The notes under the pieces were generated by a model. It saw only the letters and a program-made list of their open reading frames with translations, did not search any database and was not told the origin of the DNA. From DASVFB01 sp963815965 (lineage in GTDB: Bacteria > Actinomycetota > Thermoleophilia > Gaiellales > Gaiellaceae), in assembly GCA_963815965.1 (NCBI GenBank), contig CAWFIT010000004.1, forward strand, positions 310,001 through 374,000: DNA of 64,000 nt, written 5' to 3'. A program made the translations under genes and the position numbers. This document shows, in pieces, positions 18,335 to 30,017 of this stretch (its first letter is position 1; each line of letters starts with the position of its first letter).

Positions 18335-19852
18335 GTGCGTAAAACTCTGCTGATTCCCGTTGCGCTTGCCGCGCTGATCCTCGTCGGCGCGTCGTCGGCA
18401 TCCCGCGCAACGACGAGTCCCGGACCGAACAGTTTCGTCGTCGGTGCGACAGAGGACCAGACGCTCGGCTTCGACGACGGCGGCGACCTGGTCTACGGCC
18501 AGATGACGTCCCACCTGCTCGGCGCCATCCGCATATCGGTCGACTACGAGCCCTCAGACGCGACGACGGTTCAGCAGGACGCGCAGCTCGAGCGCGCGAT
18601 CACGACCGCAAACCAACGCGGCCTGCGCATCATCCTGTCGATTGCGCCGGGTCACAACACCGACGTGACGGGTGATCCGAACGGCGTGAACAAGTTCGCG
18701 GCGTACGCCGCGCTCGTCGCACGGACCTTCCCTGCGGTCACCGACTTCGTGATCGGCAACGAACCGAACCTCGGCAACTTCTGGTTCCCGACGTACAACC
18801 GCGACAAGTCGATCGCGTCGGCCGCGACCTACGAAGCAGCGCTCGCCGCGAGCTACGACGCCCTCAAGGCTGTCAACCCGGACATCGACGTAATCGGCCT
18901 CGCCGTGTCGCCGAAGGGCGACGATCGCCCTGGCTCCGCTCGCAACACGATCTCGCCGGTGCGTTTCATCAAAGCGGTCGGCGACGCGTACCGGAAGAGC
19001 CGCCGAACGAAGCCGATCATGGACAACGTCGCGCTTCATCCGTACCCGTTCGCGAACACGGATCCGCCCGACAAAGGCGCTGCGTGGCCGAACGTCGGCG
19101 TGCCGAACCTCGATCGTGCCCAGCAGGCGTTCTGGGACGCCTTCAACGGAACGGCCCAGCCGACGTTCGCGGAGATCGGTGTGAGGAGGGCCACCGACGT
19201 CGGTCCCGACGTTCGCTGGATCCTCGACGAGGCCGGCTGGCAGACCGACACGCGGAATATGCCGGGCTACTTCGGGAGCGAGACCACGCCGCCCGTGGAC
19301 GAGGCAGCTCAGGCGCGGTACTACAAGTCCATCGTGCAGCGCTACGCGTGCGACCCGCACGTTGCGGCGCTCTTGTTCTTCCACTGGATCGACGAGGCCG
19401 ATCGCGACCGGCTGCAAAGCGGCCTCGTGCGCGCGGACAGGACGATGAAACCGTCGGCGAACGCGGTGAGGGATGCGATCGCGGGCGGATGCACCGTTGG
19501 CTATCTCCCGTGGCGCCATTCGACGAAGATCGAAGGTGCGAGCGTGTCGTGGAAGCCGAAGGCCGGCTTCCTCTTCGTCGCCAAATCATTTGAGGAGGCG
19601 ACCTATGTTGCGACCGCCACGCCGAAGAAGGCCGCGCTGAGGCGCGCGAAGGCGCTCGGGCAGAAGTTGAAGCGAATCACGGTGAAGGGCCTGCTCAAGG
19701 CGTACTCCGGCCACGGGATCAAGTTCAAGGGGATCAAGATCAAGACCGCGGCCAACTACACGTACAAGGTGAAGATGACGGCCACGATGAACCCGAAGCG
19801 CGTCGTGACGCTGAAGCGCGCGAGGCTCCAAAAGCCCGACATCGAGCTCTGA
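18335..19852 (+). CDS. secreted glycoside-hydrolase-like barrel protein
   Basis: 505 residues. GTG 18335 lies 6-7 nt after AAAGGA and starts a signal peptide (RKTLLIPVALAALILVGASS). The mature part looks like a (beta/alpha)8 clan-A glycosidase: acid/base region FVIGNEPNLGNFWFP near residue 145 and a candidate nucleophile in WILDEAGWQTD near 295. A basic C-terminal region of about 110 residues (many Lys; KAYSGHGIKFKGIKIK) follows and could bind the cell wall or polymers. Substrate unknown; families such as GH5 or GH39 are possible. No operon partner is evident. Confidence 0.65.
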   Translation: MRKTLLIPVALAALILVGASSASRATTSPGPNSFVVGATEDQTLGFDDGGDLVYGQMTSHLLGAIRISVDYEPSDATTVQQDAQLERAITTANQRGLRIILSIAPGHNTDVTGDPNGVNKFAAYAALVARTFPAVTDFVIGNEPNLGNFWFPTYNRDKSIASAATYEAALAASYDALKAVNPDIDVIGLAVSPKGDDRPGSARNTISPVRFIKAVGDAYRKSRRTKPIMDNVALHPYPFANTDPPDKGAAWPNVGVPNLDRAQQAFWDAFNGTAQPTFAEIGVRRATDVGPDVRWILDEAGWQTDTRNMPGYFGSETTPPVDEAAQARYYKSIVQRYACDPHVAALLFFHWIDEADRDRLQSGLVRADRTMKPSANAVRDAIAGGCTVGYLPWRHSTKIEGASVSWKPKAGFLFVAKSFEEATYVATATPKKAALRRAKALGQKLKRITVKGLLKAYSGHGIKFKGIKIKTAANYTYKVKMTATMNPKRVVTLKRARLQKPDIEL

Positions 19853-19862
19853 CGCACCGAGT

Positions 19863-19906
19863 TTGACACGAACACCTGTTCGCTCTATCATGCGAACAGA
19901 TGTTCG
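19863..19906 (+). promoter_or_regulatory. SOS promoter with two exact LexA boxes
   Basis: TTGACA (19863-19868) and TATCAT (19886-19891) are 17 nt apart. CGAACACCTGTTCG (19869-19882) fills the spacer and CGAACAGATGTTCG (19893-19906) covers the transcription start and the first codons. Both fit the actinobacterial LexA box CGAAC-N4-GTTCG exactly. LexA bound at both sites would shut the promoter until DNA damage. Confidence 0.85.
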
Positions 19907-20142
19907 GCAAGGTGCTCATGATCTCCATCGCCGCCCTGGTCGTCTGGGGCGTCGTGGTTCGGGCCTCGAGCGGCGCCGGGCCTGAGCGCGTCTATGTCGT
20001 GCAGCCGCACGACACGCTGTGGACGATCGCCGCGAAGACGTACGGCGGCGATCCACGCGCAGGCATCTGGAAGATCGAGAAGGCGAACCATCTGGCCGGG
20101 GCGACGATCGTCCCGGGCGAGAAGCTCGTCGTCCCCGGCTAG
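19900..20142 (+). CDS. SOS-controlled membrane-anchored LysM protein (YneA/ChiZ-like division inhibitor)
   Basis: 80 residues: one N-terminal membrane segment (VLMISIAALVVWGVVV), a short linker, and one LysM domain (VYVVQPHDTLWTIAAKTYGG ... ANHLAGATIVPGEKLVVPG). ATG 19900 lies 8 nt after the -10 box, so the mRNA would be nearly leaderless; ATG 19918 is an alternative. Small membrane proteins with an extracytoplasmic LysM domain under LexA control are the pattern of Bacillus YneA and mycobacterial Rv2719c/ChiZ, which delay septation during DNA repair. Here the gene is not next to lexA, so the assignment rests on architecture plus the promoter. Confidence 0.78.
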   Translation: MFGKVLMISIAALVVWGVVVRASSGAGPERVYVVQPHDTLWTIAAKTYGGDPRAGIWKIEKANHLAGATIVPGEKLVVPG

Positions 20143-20181
20143 CGCTTCAGGCCCTGACGGCTCAGCGGGCAGAATCACTGT

Positions 20182-21165
20182 GTGGATCTCGACCTCGTGT
20201 TCCTCGGCACCGCGGGCTCGATGCCGACGGGACGCCGCTCGCCGACAGCGCTGCTGTTGCGGCGCGGCGGCGACCGGTTGCTGATCGACTGCGCGGAGGG
20301 GACGCAGCGCCAGCTCATGCGCTCGAGCGTCGGGTTGATCGAGCTGCGCGAGGTCTTCCTCACGCACTACCACGCTGACCACTACCTCGGCCTGCCGGGG
20401 ATGCTCAAGACGTTCGCGCTCCGCGGCCGCGACTTGCCGATCACGATCTACGGCCCGCGCGGGCTCGTCGACCTCTTCGCCGCGTTGCGACGCATCTTCG
20501 GCAAGCTCACCTACCAGTACGAGCTCGTCGAGCTGCAGGCAGGGGACGTGCTCGACCGCGGGGAGTACCGCATCGTGACGTTCAAGGTCGACCACGGCGT
20601 GCCCGCACTCGGCTACGCGCTCGTCGAGGAGCCGCGCCCCGGCCGCTTCGACGTCGCGACGGCCGATTCGCTCGGCGTCCCGCCGGGCCCCGAGCGCGGC
20701 CGCCTGCAATCCGGCGAGGCGATCGCTCTGGCCGACGGCAGCGTCGTGACGCCCGATCAGGTGCTCGGGCCGCCGCGCGCCGGAAGGAAGGTGCTCATCA
20801 GCGGTGACACGGCTCCGTCGCTCGCATACATCGACCTCGCGCAGGGCGCCGAGCTGCTCGTCCACGAGGCGACCTTCTGCGAGGAGGAGCGGGAGCGCGC
20901 GCAGGAGACGTCGCACTCGACCGCGCGCGAGGCTGCGCAGCTGGCCAAGGCCGCAGGCGTTCGCATGCTCGCGCTGACGCACCTCTCGTCGCGCTACTTC
21001 GGCCCTGAGGTGCTGCGCGAGGCGCGAGAGGTCTTTCCGGACGCGGTCGTGCCCCGCGACTTCGACGTGATCGAGATTCCGTTCGCCGAGCGCGGGACGC
21101 CGACGCTCGTCAAAGGCGGCGCGTTGCAGGCTTCGCCGGAAGCGCTATCGTCCGGGCCGGAATGA
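20182..21165 (+). CDS. rnz: ribonuclease Z
   Basis: 327 residues, GTG 20182. Metallo-beta-lactamase fold with start FLGTAGSMPTGRRSPTALLL and the zinc motif His62-Tyr-His64-Ala-Asp66-His67. It then has FKVDHGVPALGYAL, a SGDTAPS segment and ALTHLSSRYF with late histidine ligands. RNase Z matures the 3' ends of tRNAs; this fits a genome whose tRNA-Arg lacks encoded CCA. Its stop overlaps the next ATG. Confidence 0.9.
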   Translation: MDLDLVFLGTAGSMPTGRRSPTALLLRRGGDRLLIDCAEGTQRQLMRSSVGLIELREVFLTHYHADHYLGLPGMLKTFALRGRDLPITIYGPRGLVDLFAALRRIFGKLTYQYELVELQAGDVLDRGEYRIVTFKVDHGVPALGYALVEEPRPGRFDVATADSLGVPPGPERGRLQSGEAIALADGSVVTPDQVLGPPRAGRKVLISGDTAPSLAYIDLAQGAELLVHEATFCEEERERAQETSHSTAREAAQLAKAAGVRMLALTHLSSRYFGPEVLREAREVFPDAVVPRDFDVIEIPFAERGTPTLVKGGALQASPEALSSGPE

Positions 21166-21371
21166 CGCGCATGGTCCAGCTCGCCGTCGCGGGCGACATC
21201 AGCGAGGCGGAGGAGATCCAGGAGATCCTCACTTCCGCGGGCATCGACTCCGAGCTCGAGAGCGCTCAGGACGAACCACTGACCGTCGTCGTGCCGGAGA
21301 CGCAGCTCGAGAACGCGAAGGAAGCGATCGAGGCGCTCACCGAGCCGGACGAGTTGATCTCAGAGCCCTAG
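21162..21371 (+). CDS. small DUF2007-like protein
   Basis: 69 residues, ATG 21162 overlapping the rnz stop. MTRMVQLAVAGDISEAEEIQ followed by a short alpha-beta repeat (SAGIDSELES, LTVVVPETQLENAKEAIEAL) resembles the ferredoxin-like fold of putative signal-transducing DUF2007 proteins, which typically sense or bind an unknown partner. It is acidic and cytoplasmic. The role with rnz is unknown. Confidence 0.6.
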   Translation: MTRMVQLAVAGDISEAEEIQEILTSAGIDSELESAQDEPLTVVVPETQLENAKEAIEALTEPDELISEP

Positions 21372-21409
21372 TTCGATCAAGCCTCGCGCAAAGCACGCAG
21401 CGGATCGGG

Positions 21410-22180
21410 CTAGTGAAGCTCGCTGAGCCGCTCGGCTACGGCTTCCGCGCGCGCCAGATCTGCCTCCGCACCCTCGCGCAGGAGGACACGGACAGACGCG
21501 GCAAGGGCGGCGCGCAGCGCATCCCGCTCGACCGAGGCGGGGAGGGTTGCGTCGAAACCGGCGAGAGTGTCGGATGGAAGCGCGTCGTAGCCTCGCGCCT
21601 GCACGGCCACCAGACCTCGACGCAGGCACGCGAGCGAGAGGGCATGGTCGCGCACGCCGGCGACATAGTGCTCGGCCTGCCAGACACGGCCGCGCTCGAT
21701 GCACGCGCGCGCGTGGAGCGCGTAGATGACGCCCCACCCGAAGATGTCGCCCGCGACCGCCGGCGTGGGAATGAACAGGGTTCCAGGCGGGCTCTTTCCG
21801 TCGGGCTCTCCTGCGACCGTCGCGCCGAACAGAAGCCGGAACCGTGGACCCGCTGGACGAAACCGAGCCGCCGGCGTGACCGAAAGGTCGAACTGAAGTG
21901 CGTCCGGCAGCAGGAACACGCGGTAGATGGTCGGATCGCGCTCGAGGTCGACCAGCTGTACCGCGCCGAGCTGATCGACGAGCGTGGTCGTCCACTCATC
22001 GAGAACGTCGGCGACCGCGACGTGGTCGGCGACGGCGAACGTGAGGTCCAGGTCGGAGAAGCGGTCACCCTCGTCGACAGCGAGCGAGCCCACGGCGGCT
22101 CCGGCTACGACGCGGTCGTCCTCCTCCGCGAGCCTGAGCACCCGCTCGCGGAGCGCATCCCGCTGCTCGACGGTGAACAC
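21410..22180 (-). CDS. nucleotidyltransferase of the aminoglycoside-adenylyltransferase type
   Basis: About 256 residues from GTG 22180 (VFTVEQRDALRERVLRLAEE); an in-frame upstream start at 22237 would overlap the divergent cupin gene. The polymerase-beta-type catalytic motif is visible: AVGSLAVDEGDRFSDLDLTF (GS, then D-x-D). The C-terminal half is helical and HEPN-like (HARACIERGRVWQAEHYVAG). Such proteins may modify antibiotics or other small molecules; no substrate is claimed. Confidence 0.7.
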   Translation of the reverse strand: MFTVEQRDALRERVLRLAEEDDRVVAGAAVGSLAVDEGDRFSDLDLTFAVADHVAVADVLDEWTTTLVDQLGAVQLVDLERDPTIYRVFLLPDALQFDLSVTPAARFRPAGPRFRLLFGATVAGEPDGKSPPGTLFIPTPAVAGDIFGWGVIYALHARACIERGRVWQAEHYVAGVRDHALSLACLRRGLVAVQARGYDALPSDTLAGFDATLPASVERDALRAALAASVRVLLREGAEADLARAEAVAERLSELH

Positions 22181-22215
22181 GAACGGCGATCCTATGGGAG
22201 CCCTAGGATCAAGCG

Positions 22216-22758
22216 GTGCCGGAGCCTGAGGCCCCATTTCGAGCCACCAAGTACGGGCTCGTAGCCGACGTCGACGGCTGGTTCGTCCTCAACGCTCGCG
22301 ACAGCCGCTGGCGCGACTACGGCCTGCTCGGCGCGAACTGCAACTTCGAGGGCAAGCGCCCGTTCAGGCAGCTCGGAGTCAACATCAACGTCCTCAACCC
22401 GGGCGAGCCGATGGGCCTGTACCACCGCGAGAACCACCAGGAGGGATTCCTCGTTCTCGCCGGCGAATGCCTGCTCCTCGTCGAGGGCGAGGAGCGGACG
22501 CTGAAGGCGTGGGACTTCTTCCATTGTCCGGGTGGAACGGCTCACATCATCCTCGGCGCCGGGGACGGGCCCGCAGTGGTGGTCGCGGTCGGCGGACGCG
22601 GCGGGCGCAAGGGAATTCGCTACCTCGTCGACGCGGTCGCGCTGAAGCACGGTGCCGGCGTCGAGGAGGAGACAGCGAAGTCCAGCGAGGCGTATGCGAG
22701 GTTCCCGCGGTCGACGCGTACGCGGTATCGCGACGGCTGGCTCCCGGGCAAGTCCTAG
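22216..22758 (+). CDS. cupin-domain protein
   Basis: 180 residues, GTG 22216. The conserved double-stranded beta-helix runs through residues 55-125 with the cupin motif 1 pattern YHRENHQEGFLVLAGE (two His and a Glu as metal ligands) and motif 2 HCPGGTAHIILGAGD. Cupins bind a metal and may be sensors, isomerases or dioxygenases; nothing here chooses. The TAG stop overlaps the stop of the small gene on the other strand. Confidence 0.7.
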   Translation: MPEPEAPFRATKYGLVADVDGWFVLNARDSRWRDYGLLGANCNFEGKRPFRQLGVNINVLNPGEPMGLYHRENHQEGFLVLAGECLLLVEGEERTLKAWDFFHCPGGTAHIILGAGDGPAVVVAVGGRGGRKGIRYLVDAVALKHGAGVEEETAKSSEAYARFPRSTRTRYRDGWLPGKS

Positions 22759-22929
22759 CTCGGCGGCCGGTCGTCCTTCTCTCGCTGGTGCATGCCGCCC
22801 CAGATGGTCGGGCCCGGCACGCTCGCCTTCACCGTGTCGTGCTTGTCTCGGACCTGCTCGGCCTCGGCGTGGGCGCGCAGGGTCGAGATCGCCTCGCCAC
22901 CAACTCTGGATCTTGCTCAGGAGCGTCAT
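22755..22929 (-). CDS. small hypothetical protein, frameshifted as sequenced
   Basis: ATG 22929 gives MTLLSKIQSWWRG. One base later (near 22888-22900) a second frame continues EAISTLRAHAEAEQVRDKHD, then TVKASVPGPTIWGGMHQREK and a TAG. The join would give about 57 residues with an amphipathic, possibly coiled-coil middle. No family recognised. Its 3' end is convergent with and overlaps the cupin stop. Confidence 0.4.
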
Positions 22930-22998
22930 GCCGGAAGGATTCCCGCGAGGACGAAAAGCAGTCGTCCGCCCGCGCGGTTAGAGTGCCGCGACGGTTTT

Positions 22999-23029
22999 CC
23001 TTTAAGCCGGTCCAGCGAGGCCGGAAAGG
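22999..23029 (+). promoter_or_regulatory. PyrR-binding RNA element of the pyr operon
   Basis: The segment beginning CCTTTAAGCCGGTCCAGCGA and ending GGCCGGAAAGG folds into a stem with the GGTCC-AGCGAGG-CC loop of PyrR-binding RNAs (Rfam-type consensus GUCCnGAGAGGCU). The 3' strand GGAAAGGAG is also the Shine-Dalgarno of the leader ORF 7 nt on. PyrR with UMP would therefore hide the first ribosome-binding site, the translational mode known from Mycobacterium smegmatis. Confidence 0.8.
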
Positions 23030-23036
23030 AGTTCGA

Positions 23037-23077
23037 ATGACGCTGCACGCCCATAGAGCCTCGACCCCGCCTGCGCC

Positions 23078-23081
<4 letters not shown>
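23037..23081 (+). CDS. 14-residue pyr leader peptide
   Basis: ATG 23037 follows GGAAAGGAG and encodes MTLHAHRASTPPAP before TGA 23079-23081. The stop overlaps the TTG start of pyrR (TTGA). pyrR has no Shine-Dalgarno of its own within reach, so its translation should be coupled to that of the leader peptide. The peptide sequence itself is probably unimportant. Confidence 0.65.
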
Positions 23082-23664
<583 letters not shown>

Positions 23665-23665
<1 letters not shown>

Positions 23666-24669
23666 TGGGCGACATCCGCATGATGCGAGACGACTTGCTG
23701 CCGCCGAAGCAGCCGCCGCGGCGCCATCTCATCGCGATCGCCGACCTGACGCAGGACGACGTCTCGCGTCTGCTCGGCACCGCACGCAGCTTCGAGCGTT
23801 CGCTCGAGCGCGAGGTGAAGAAGCTGCCGACGCTGCGCGGTCGAACCGTCGTCAACCTCTTCTTCGAGTCGTCGACGCGCACGTCCTCGAGCTTCGAACT
23901 CGCTGCCAAGCGTCTCTCGGCGGACACAATGTCGATCAAGAGCTCGGGCTCGTCCGTGGACAAGGGCGAGTCGCTCAAAGACACGGCGCTCACGCTCGGC
24001 GCTTACGACCCCGACGTGATCGTCATTCGCCATCCCCACATCGGCGCGCCGCAGCTGGTCGCTCGCGTCACGGATGCACACATCGTCAACGCGGGTGACG
24101 GCAAGCACCAGCACCCGACGCAGGCGCTGCTCGATCTGTACACGATCAACGCCGAGTTCGGGCGAATCGCAGGACTGCACGTCGCGATCGTCGGCGACGT
24201 CCTGCACTCGCGCGTCGCGCGCTCGAACATCCAGGCGCTCGCGCTGATGGGCGCGCGTGTGACGCTCGTCGGGCCGCCGGCGCTACTCCCGCGCGGGATC
24301 GAGGCGATGGGCTGCGAGACCACGATCGACATCGACGTGATCAAGGCTGCCGACGTCGTCTACGTCCTGCGTATGCAGAACGAGCGCATGCAGGAGGGCG
24401 CGAACTACGTTCCAAGCCTGCGCGAGTACACCGCGCGCTGGGGAGTGACGCCAGAACGGCTGCGGCCTGGGCAGAAGATCATGCATCCGGGACCGATGAA
24501 CCGCGGCGTCGAGATCGACCCGACCGTCGCCGACGACCAGGACGCGCTCATCGTGACGCAGGTGCGAGCAGGGCTCGTCGTCAGGATGGCCGTGCTCTAC
24601 GACCTGCTCACGCACGGGCCGGTGCTCGTCGAGTCGGCGGCGAAGGCGACGCCGCTCGGGGTCGCGTGA
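23665..24669 (+). CDS. pyrB: aspartate carbamoyltransferase catalytic subunit
   Basis: 334 residues, ATG 23665 overlapping the pyrR stop (TAATG). Carbamoyl-phosphate motif FFESSTRTSSSFELA near 67-81, GDGKHQHPTQALLDLYTI near 150, and MHPGPMNRGVEI near 273. Catalyses carbamoyl phosphate + aspartate to carbamoyl aspartate. No regulatory pyrI is present, as usual for this lineage. Confidence 0.95.
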
Positions 24670-25966
24670 TGCTCCACGCGAAGGCCGCGCCGAGAGACTC
24701 GCTCGTCGTCACGGGCGCGCGCGTCCTCGATCCAGTCGAAGGTGTCGACGCAAACGTCGACGTGCGTATCGACGACGGTGTCATCGCCGCGATCGGCACA
24801 TCGCTCGAGCGGAACGCGCACCGCGTCGTCGACGGGACGGGTCTCGTGCTCGCGCCCGCATTCGTCGACCCGCACGTGCACCTCCGCACGCCCGGCCGCG
24901 AGGACGAGGAGACGATCGCCTCCGGCACCGCGGCGGCTGCTGCAGGCGGCTACTGCGCGATCCTCGCGATGCCGAACACAGAGCCCGTCGTCGATTCGGC
25001 AGCGGTGCTCGGCTCGCTCATCGAGCGGGCGCGCACGGACGCGACGATTCCCGTCGGCTTTCTCGCGGCGATCACGAAAGGCCAGAAAGGAGGGGAGCTG
25101 ACCGAGATGGGCGAGCTCGCCGACGAAGGCGCAGCCGCCTTCACGGATGACGGCCTCCCCGTCCGGCTACCCGGGCTCATGCGGCGCGCGCTCCAGTACG
25201 CGTCGATCACGAGTCGGCCCCTCGCGCTGCACGAGGAGGAGCCATCGCTGTCGCGCGACGGACAAATGCACGAGGGTCCCGTATCCGCCGAGCTCGGCTT
25301 CGCCGGCTATCCCTCCGTCGCCGAATCGCTGATGGTCGGTCGCGACCTCGCGCTTGCGGCATACGAGGGCCAGCCGCTGCACCTCATGCATCTCTCCGCG
25401 AAGGAGTCCGTCGAGCTGCTCGCCGCCGCGCAGGCGCAGGGCCTCAAGGCGACGGGAGAGGTAACGCCGCATCACCTGTGCCTGACCGACGAGGCCGTGC
25501 GTTCGCTCGACCCGAATCTGAAGATGAACCCACCGCTCCGGAGCGCCGACGACCGCGCCGCGCTGATCGAAGGACTGCGCAGCGGCACGATCGCGTGCGT
25601 TGCCACCGACCACGCACCGCATGCGCGGCACGAGAAGGAGGTCCCGTTCGAGGAAGCCCCGTTCGGGGTCACCGGGCTCGAGACCGCGTTCGCCGCGCTC
25701 TACACGTTCCTGGTCGAGCCAGGAGTGGTGACGCTCGAGACGCTGCTCGAGCGGATGTCGGCGGGGCCGTCGCGCGCCTACGGGCTCGAGCCGCCGAGCA
25801 TCGCGGTCGGCGCGCCGGCGAACCTCGTCCTGCTCGACCCGAACGCGATGTGGCAGGTGACCGAGGGCGGCTTCCGCTCGCGATCGGCGAACTCGTGGCT
25901 GCTCGGCAAGACGCTGAAGGGAAAGGTGCTGGCGACCGTGGCGGACGGGCGCCTGGTGCACGAAGC

Positions 25967-25970
<4 letters not shown>
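24666..25970 (+). CDS. pyrC: dihydroorotase
   Basis: 434 residues, start 24666 overlapping the pyrB stop. Type I dihydroorotase: metal motif DPHVHLRTPG near 60-69, LAMPNTEPVVD, HEEEPSLSRDGQMHEG, HLSAKESVELL, THE late VATDHAPHARHEK motif near 315. Closes carbamoyl aspartate to dihydroorotate. Same operon. Confidence 0.95.
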
Positions 25971-26990
<1,020 letters not shown>

Positions 26991-27004
<14 letters not shown>

Positions 27005-30000
27005 CGACCTGCACTCGATCTGCCTGATAGGCAGCGGGCCGATCGTGATCGGGCAGGCGTGCGAGTTCGACTACGCGGGATCGCAGGCGCTCAAGGTCTT
27101 GCGCGAGGACGGCTTCCGCACGATCGTCGTCAACTCCAACCCGGCGACGATCATGACCGACCCCGGTTTCGCCGACCGCACGTACCTCGAGCCGCTCGAC
27201 GTCGAAGGGATGCTCGGCGTCCTGCATCGCGAGCGCCCAGACGCGCTGCTGCCGACGATGGGAGGCCAGACGGCGCTCAATCTCGCGACCGAGCTCGAGG
27301 ACACGGGCATCCTCGCCGAGCTCGGCATCGAGCTGATCGGTGCCGGCGTCGAGGCGATCAACCGTGCCGAGGACCGCGAGCTCTTCCGCACCGCCGTGCA
27401 GTCCGTCGGACTCCAGGTGCCCGTGTCGACGATCGTGCATGCGGTCGACGAGCTCGAGCGCGTCGCACTGCCGGCGGTCGTGAGGCCGGCGTTCACGCTC
27501 GGCGGTCACGGCGGCGGCTTCGCGTACACGCGCGAGGAGCTCGTCGCGCAGGTCGTGAAAGGACTCCGCGAGTCGCCGATCGGGCAGGTGCTCGTCGAGG
27601 AGTCGGTGCGCGGTTGGGACGAGTTCGAGCTCGAGGTGGTCCGCGACAAGCTCGACAACGTCGTCATCGTGTGCTCGATCGAGAACCTCGATCCGATGGG
27701 CGTCCACACGGGCGACTCCGTCACCGTCGCGCCGCAGATGACGCTGTCGGACGAGGCGTACCAGGAGCTGCGCGACGCGGCCGTTTCCGTGATCCGCGCG
27801 GTCGGCGTCGAGACCGGGGGTTCGAACATCCAGTTCGCACGCCATCGCGAGACGGGCGAGCTGCGCGTGATCGAGATGAACCCGCGCGTGTCTCGGTCGT
27901 CCGCGCTCGCGTCGAAGGCGACGGGCTATCCGATCGCGAAGGTCGCGGCGAAGCTCGCCGTCGGCTACACGCTGCCCGAGATCCCCAACGACCTGACGCA
28001 GACGACACCGGCGAGCTTCGAGCCGACGCTCGACTACGTCGTCGTCAAGTTCCCGCGCTTCGCGTTCGAGAAGTTCCCGGGTGCGGACACGACGCTCGGC
28101 ACGCAGATGAAGTCGGTCGGCGAGGCGATGGGGATCGGCCGCACGTTCACCGAGGCGTATCTGAAGGCACACCGCTCGCGCGAGCTCGACGCCGGCGCGA
28201 CGACGCCGTGGCGTGCCTTCGACGATCTGCCGGAGGGCGTCCATCCTTGGTTCCAGGCCGAGATCGACCGGATCAAGGACGCACTCGCAAACGAGACGGA
28301 CGTCCTCGCGCTGAAGCGCCTCGGCCTGCCGGACTCGATGATCGGACGCGAGCACGACCTCCGGCCGGCGTACCGCCGCGTCGACTCGTGCGCGGCCGAG
28401 GTCGAGGCGCGCTCCAACTACCTCTACTCCACCTGGGGCGAGGCCGACGAAGATCCGCCCGAGCCGGGGCGCTCGGTCGTCATCCTCGGCTCGGGGCCGA
28501 ACCGGATCGGCCAGGGGATCGAGTTCGATTACTGCTGCGTGCACGCGGCGATGAGCTTCCGCGCGCTCGGCTACGAGGCCGTGATGGTCAACTGCAACCC
28601 CGAGACCGTCTCCACCGACTACGACACCTCCGACCGCCTCTACTTCGAGCCGCTGGGCGTCGAGGAGGTCCTCAACGTGCTCGAGCGGGAACAACCGGTT
28701 GGCGTAGTGATCCAGTTCGGCGGCCAGACGCCGCTCAAGCTTGCGAACGCGATCGAAGAGGCCGGGTTCCGCATCCTCGGGACCCCGTTCGAGGCGATCG
28801 ACCTCGCGGAGGACCGCGAGCGGTTCGGTGCAATGCTGAGCTCGCTCGACGTGCGCTGCCCGGAGTGGGGGATCGCCGAGACGGCGACCGAGGCTTCCGC
28901 GATCGCGCACCGCATCGGCTACCCCGTGCTCGTGCGTCCGTCCTACGTCCTCGGCGGCCGCGCGATGCGCGTCTGTTACACGCCGAAGCAGGTCGTGGAC
29001 GCGTTCCATGCGAATGTCCACGGGCGCACGCTTGTCGACCGCTTCATCGAGAACGCGATCGAGATCGACGTCGATGCGCTCTCGGACGGCGAGGAGACAT
29101 ACATCGGCGCTGTCATGCAGCACGTCGAGGAAGCGGGCGTCCACTCCGGGGACTCCGCGTGCGTGCTCCCGGCGCCGTCGCTCACCGCGGCGCAGGAGAA
29201 CGAGATCGCCGACACGGTGCGCTCGCTCGCGAAGGGCCTCGGCGTCGTCGGCCTGCTGAACGTTCAGCTCGCGGTCGCGGACGGCGAGGTGTTCGTCCTC
29301 GAGGCGAACCCACGCGCGTCGCGCACGGTCCCGTTTGCGTCGAAGGCGACCGGCTTGAACCTCGTCCAGGCGGCGTGCCGGCTCACACTCGGCGAGAAGC
29401 TGAGCGACCTCGAGCTGCCGCCCGAGCGCAGGCCGGCGCAGGTGAGCGTCAAAGCGGCGGTGCTGCCGTTCCATCGCTTCCCCGGCAGCGATCCCGTGCT
29501 CGGGCCCGAGATGCGCGCGACCGGTGAGGTGATGGCGAGCGCCGCCGACCTGCCGACAGCGTTCGCGAAGGCGGAGCGTGCCGCAGGGCGTCCGCTGCCG
29601 ACGAGCGGCACGGTCTTCCTATCGGTGCGGGACCTCGACAAGCCTGCGCTCGTGCCCGTCGCCGCAGCGCTGGCCGGCCTCGGCTTCGACCTCGTCGCCA
29701 CGGACGGAACCGCGGCGACGCTCGAAGCTGCAGGACTCGCGGTAGAGCGCGTCCGCAAGGTCGTCGAGGCAGGCGACGGAACGACCGTCGTGGACCTCGT
29801 GCGCCGCGGCCGGTGCGACCTCGTCATCAACACACCTCAGGGATCGGGTGCGCGGACGGACGGCTACCTGATCCGCGAGGCCGCGCTCGTCAACCGCGTC
29901 CCGTGCATCACGACTATCTCGGGCGCCGCCGCCGCGGTCCACGCGATCGCAAGCGCACGAACTGACGTCGCGCTCTCGCTCCAGGAGCGCATCGAAGTTG

Positions 30001-30017
30001 AAGCGCGAACGGCTTAG
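26991..30017 (+). CDS. carB: carbamoyl-phosphate synthase large subunit
   Basis: 1008 residues, GTG 26991, overlapping carA. Two homologous ATP-grasp halves: SIGPIVIGQACEFDYAG-like start in half one, ILGSGPNRIGQGIEFDYCCV in half two, each with EMNPRVSRSSALASKATGYP or EANPRASRTVPFASKATGLN. The C-terminal MGS-like allosteric domain occupies about residues 870-1008 (LVATDGTAATLEAAG, VINTPQGSGARTDGY). Slightly shorter than the usual 1060-1080. Makes carbamoyl phosphate. Confidence 0.95.
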
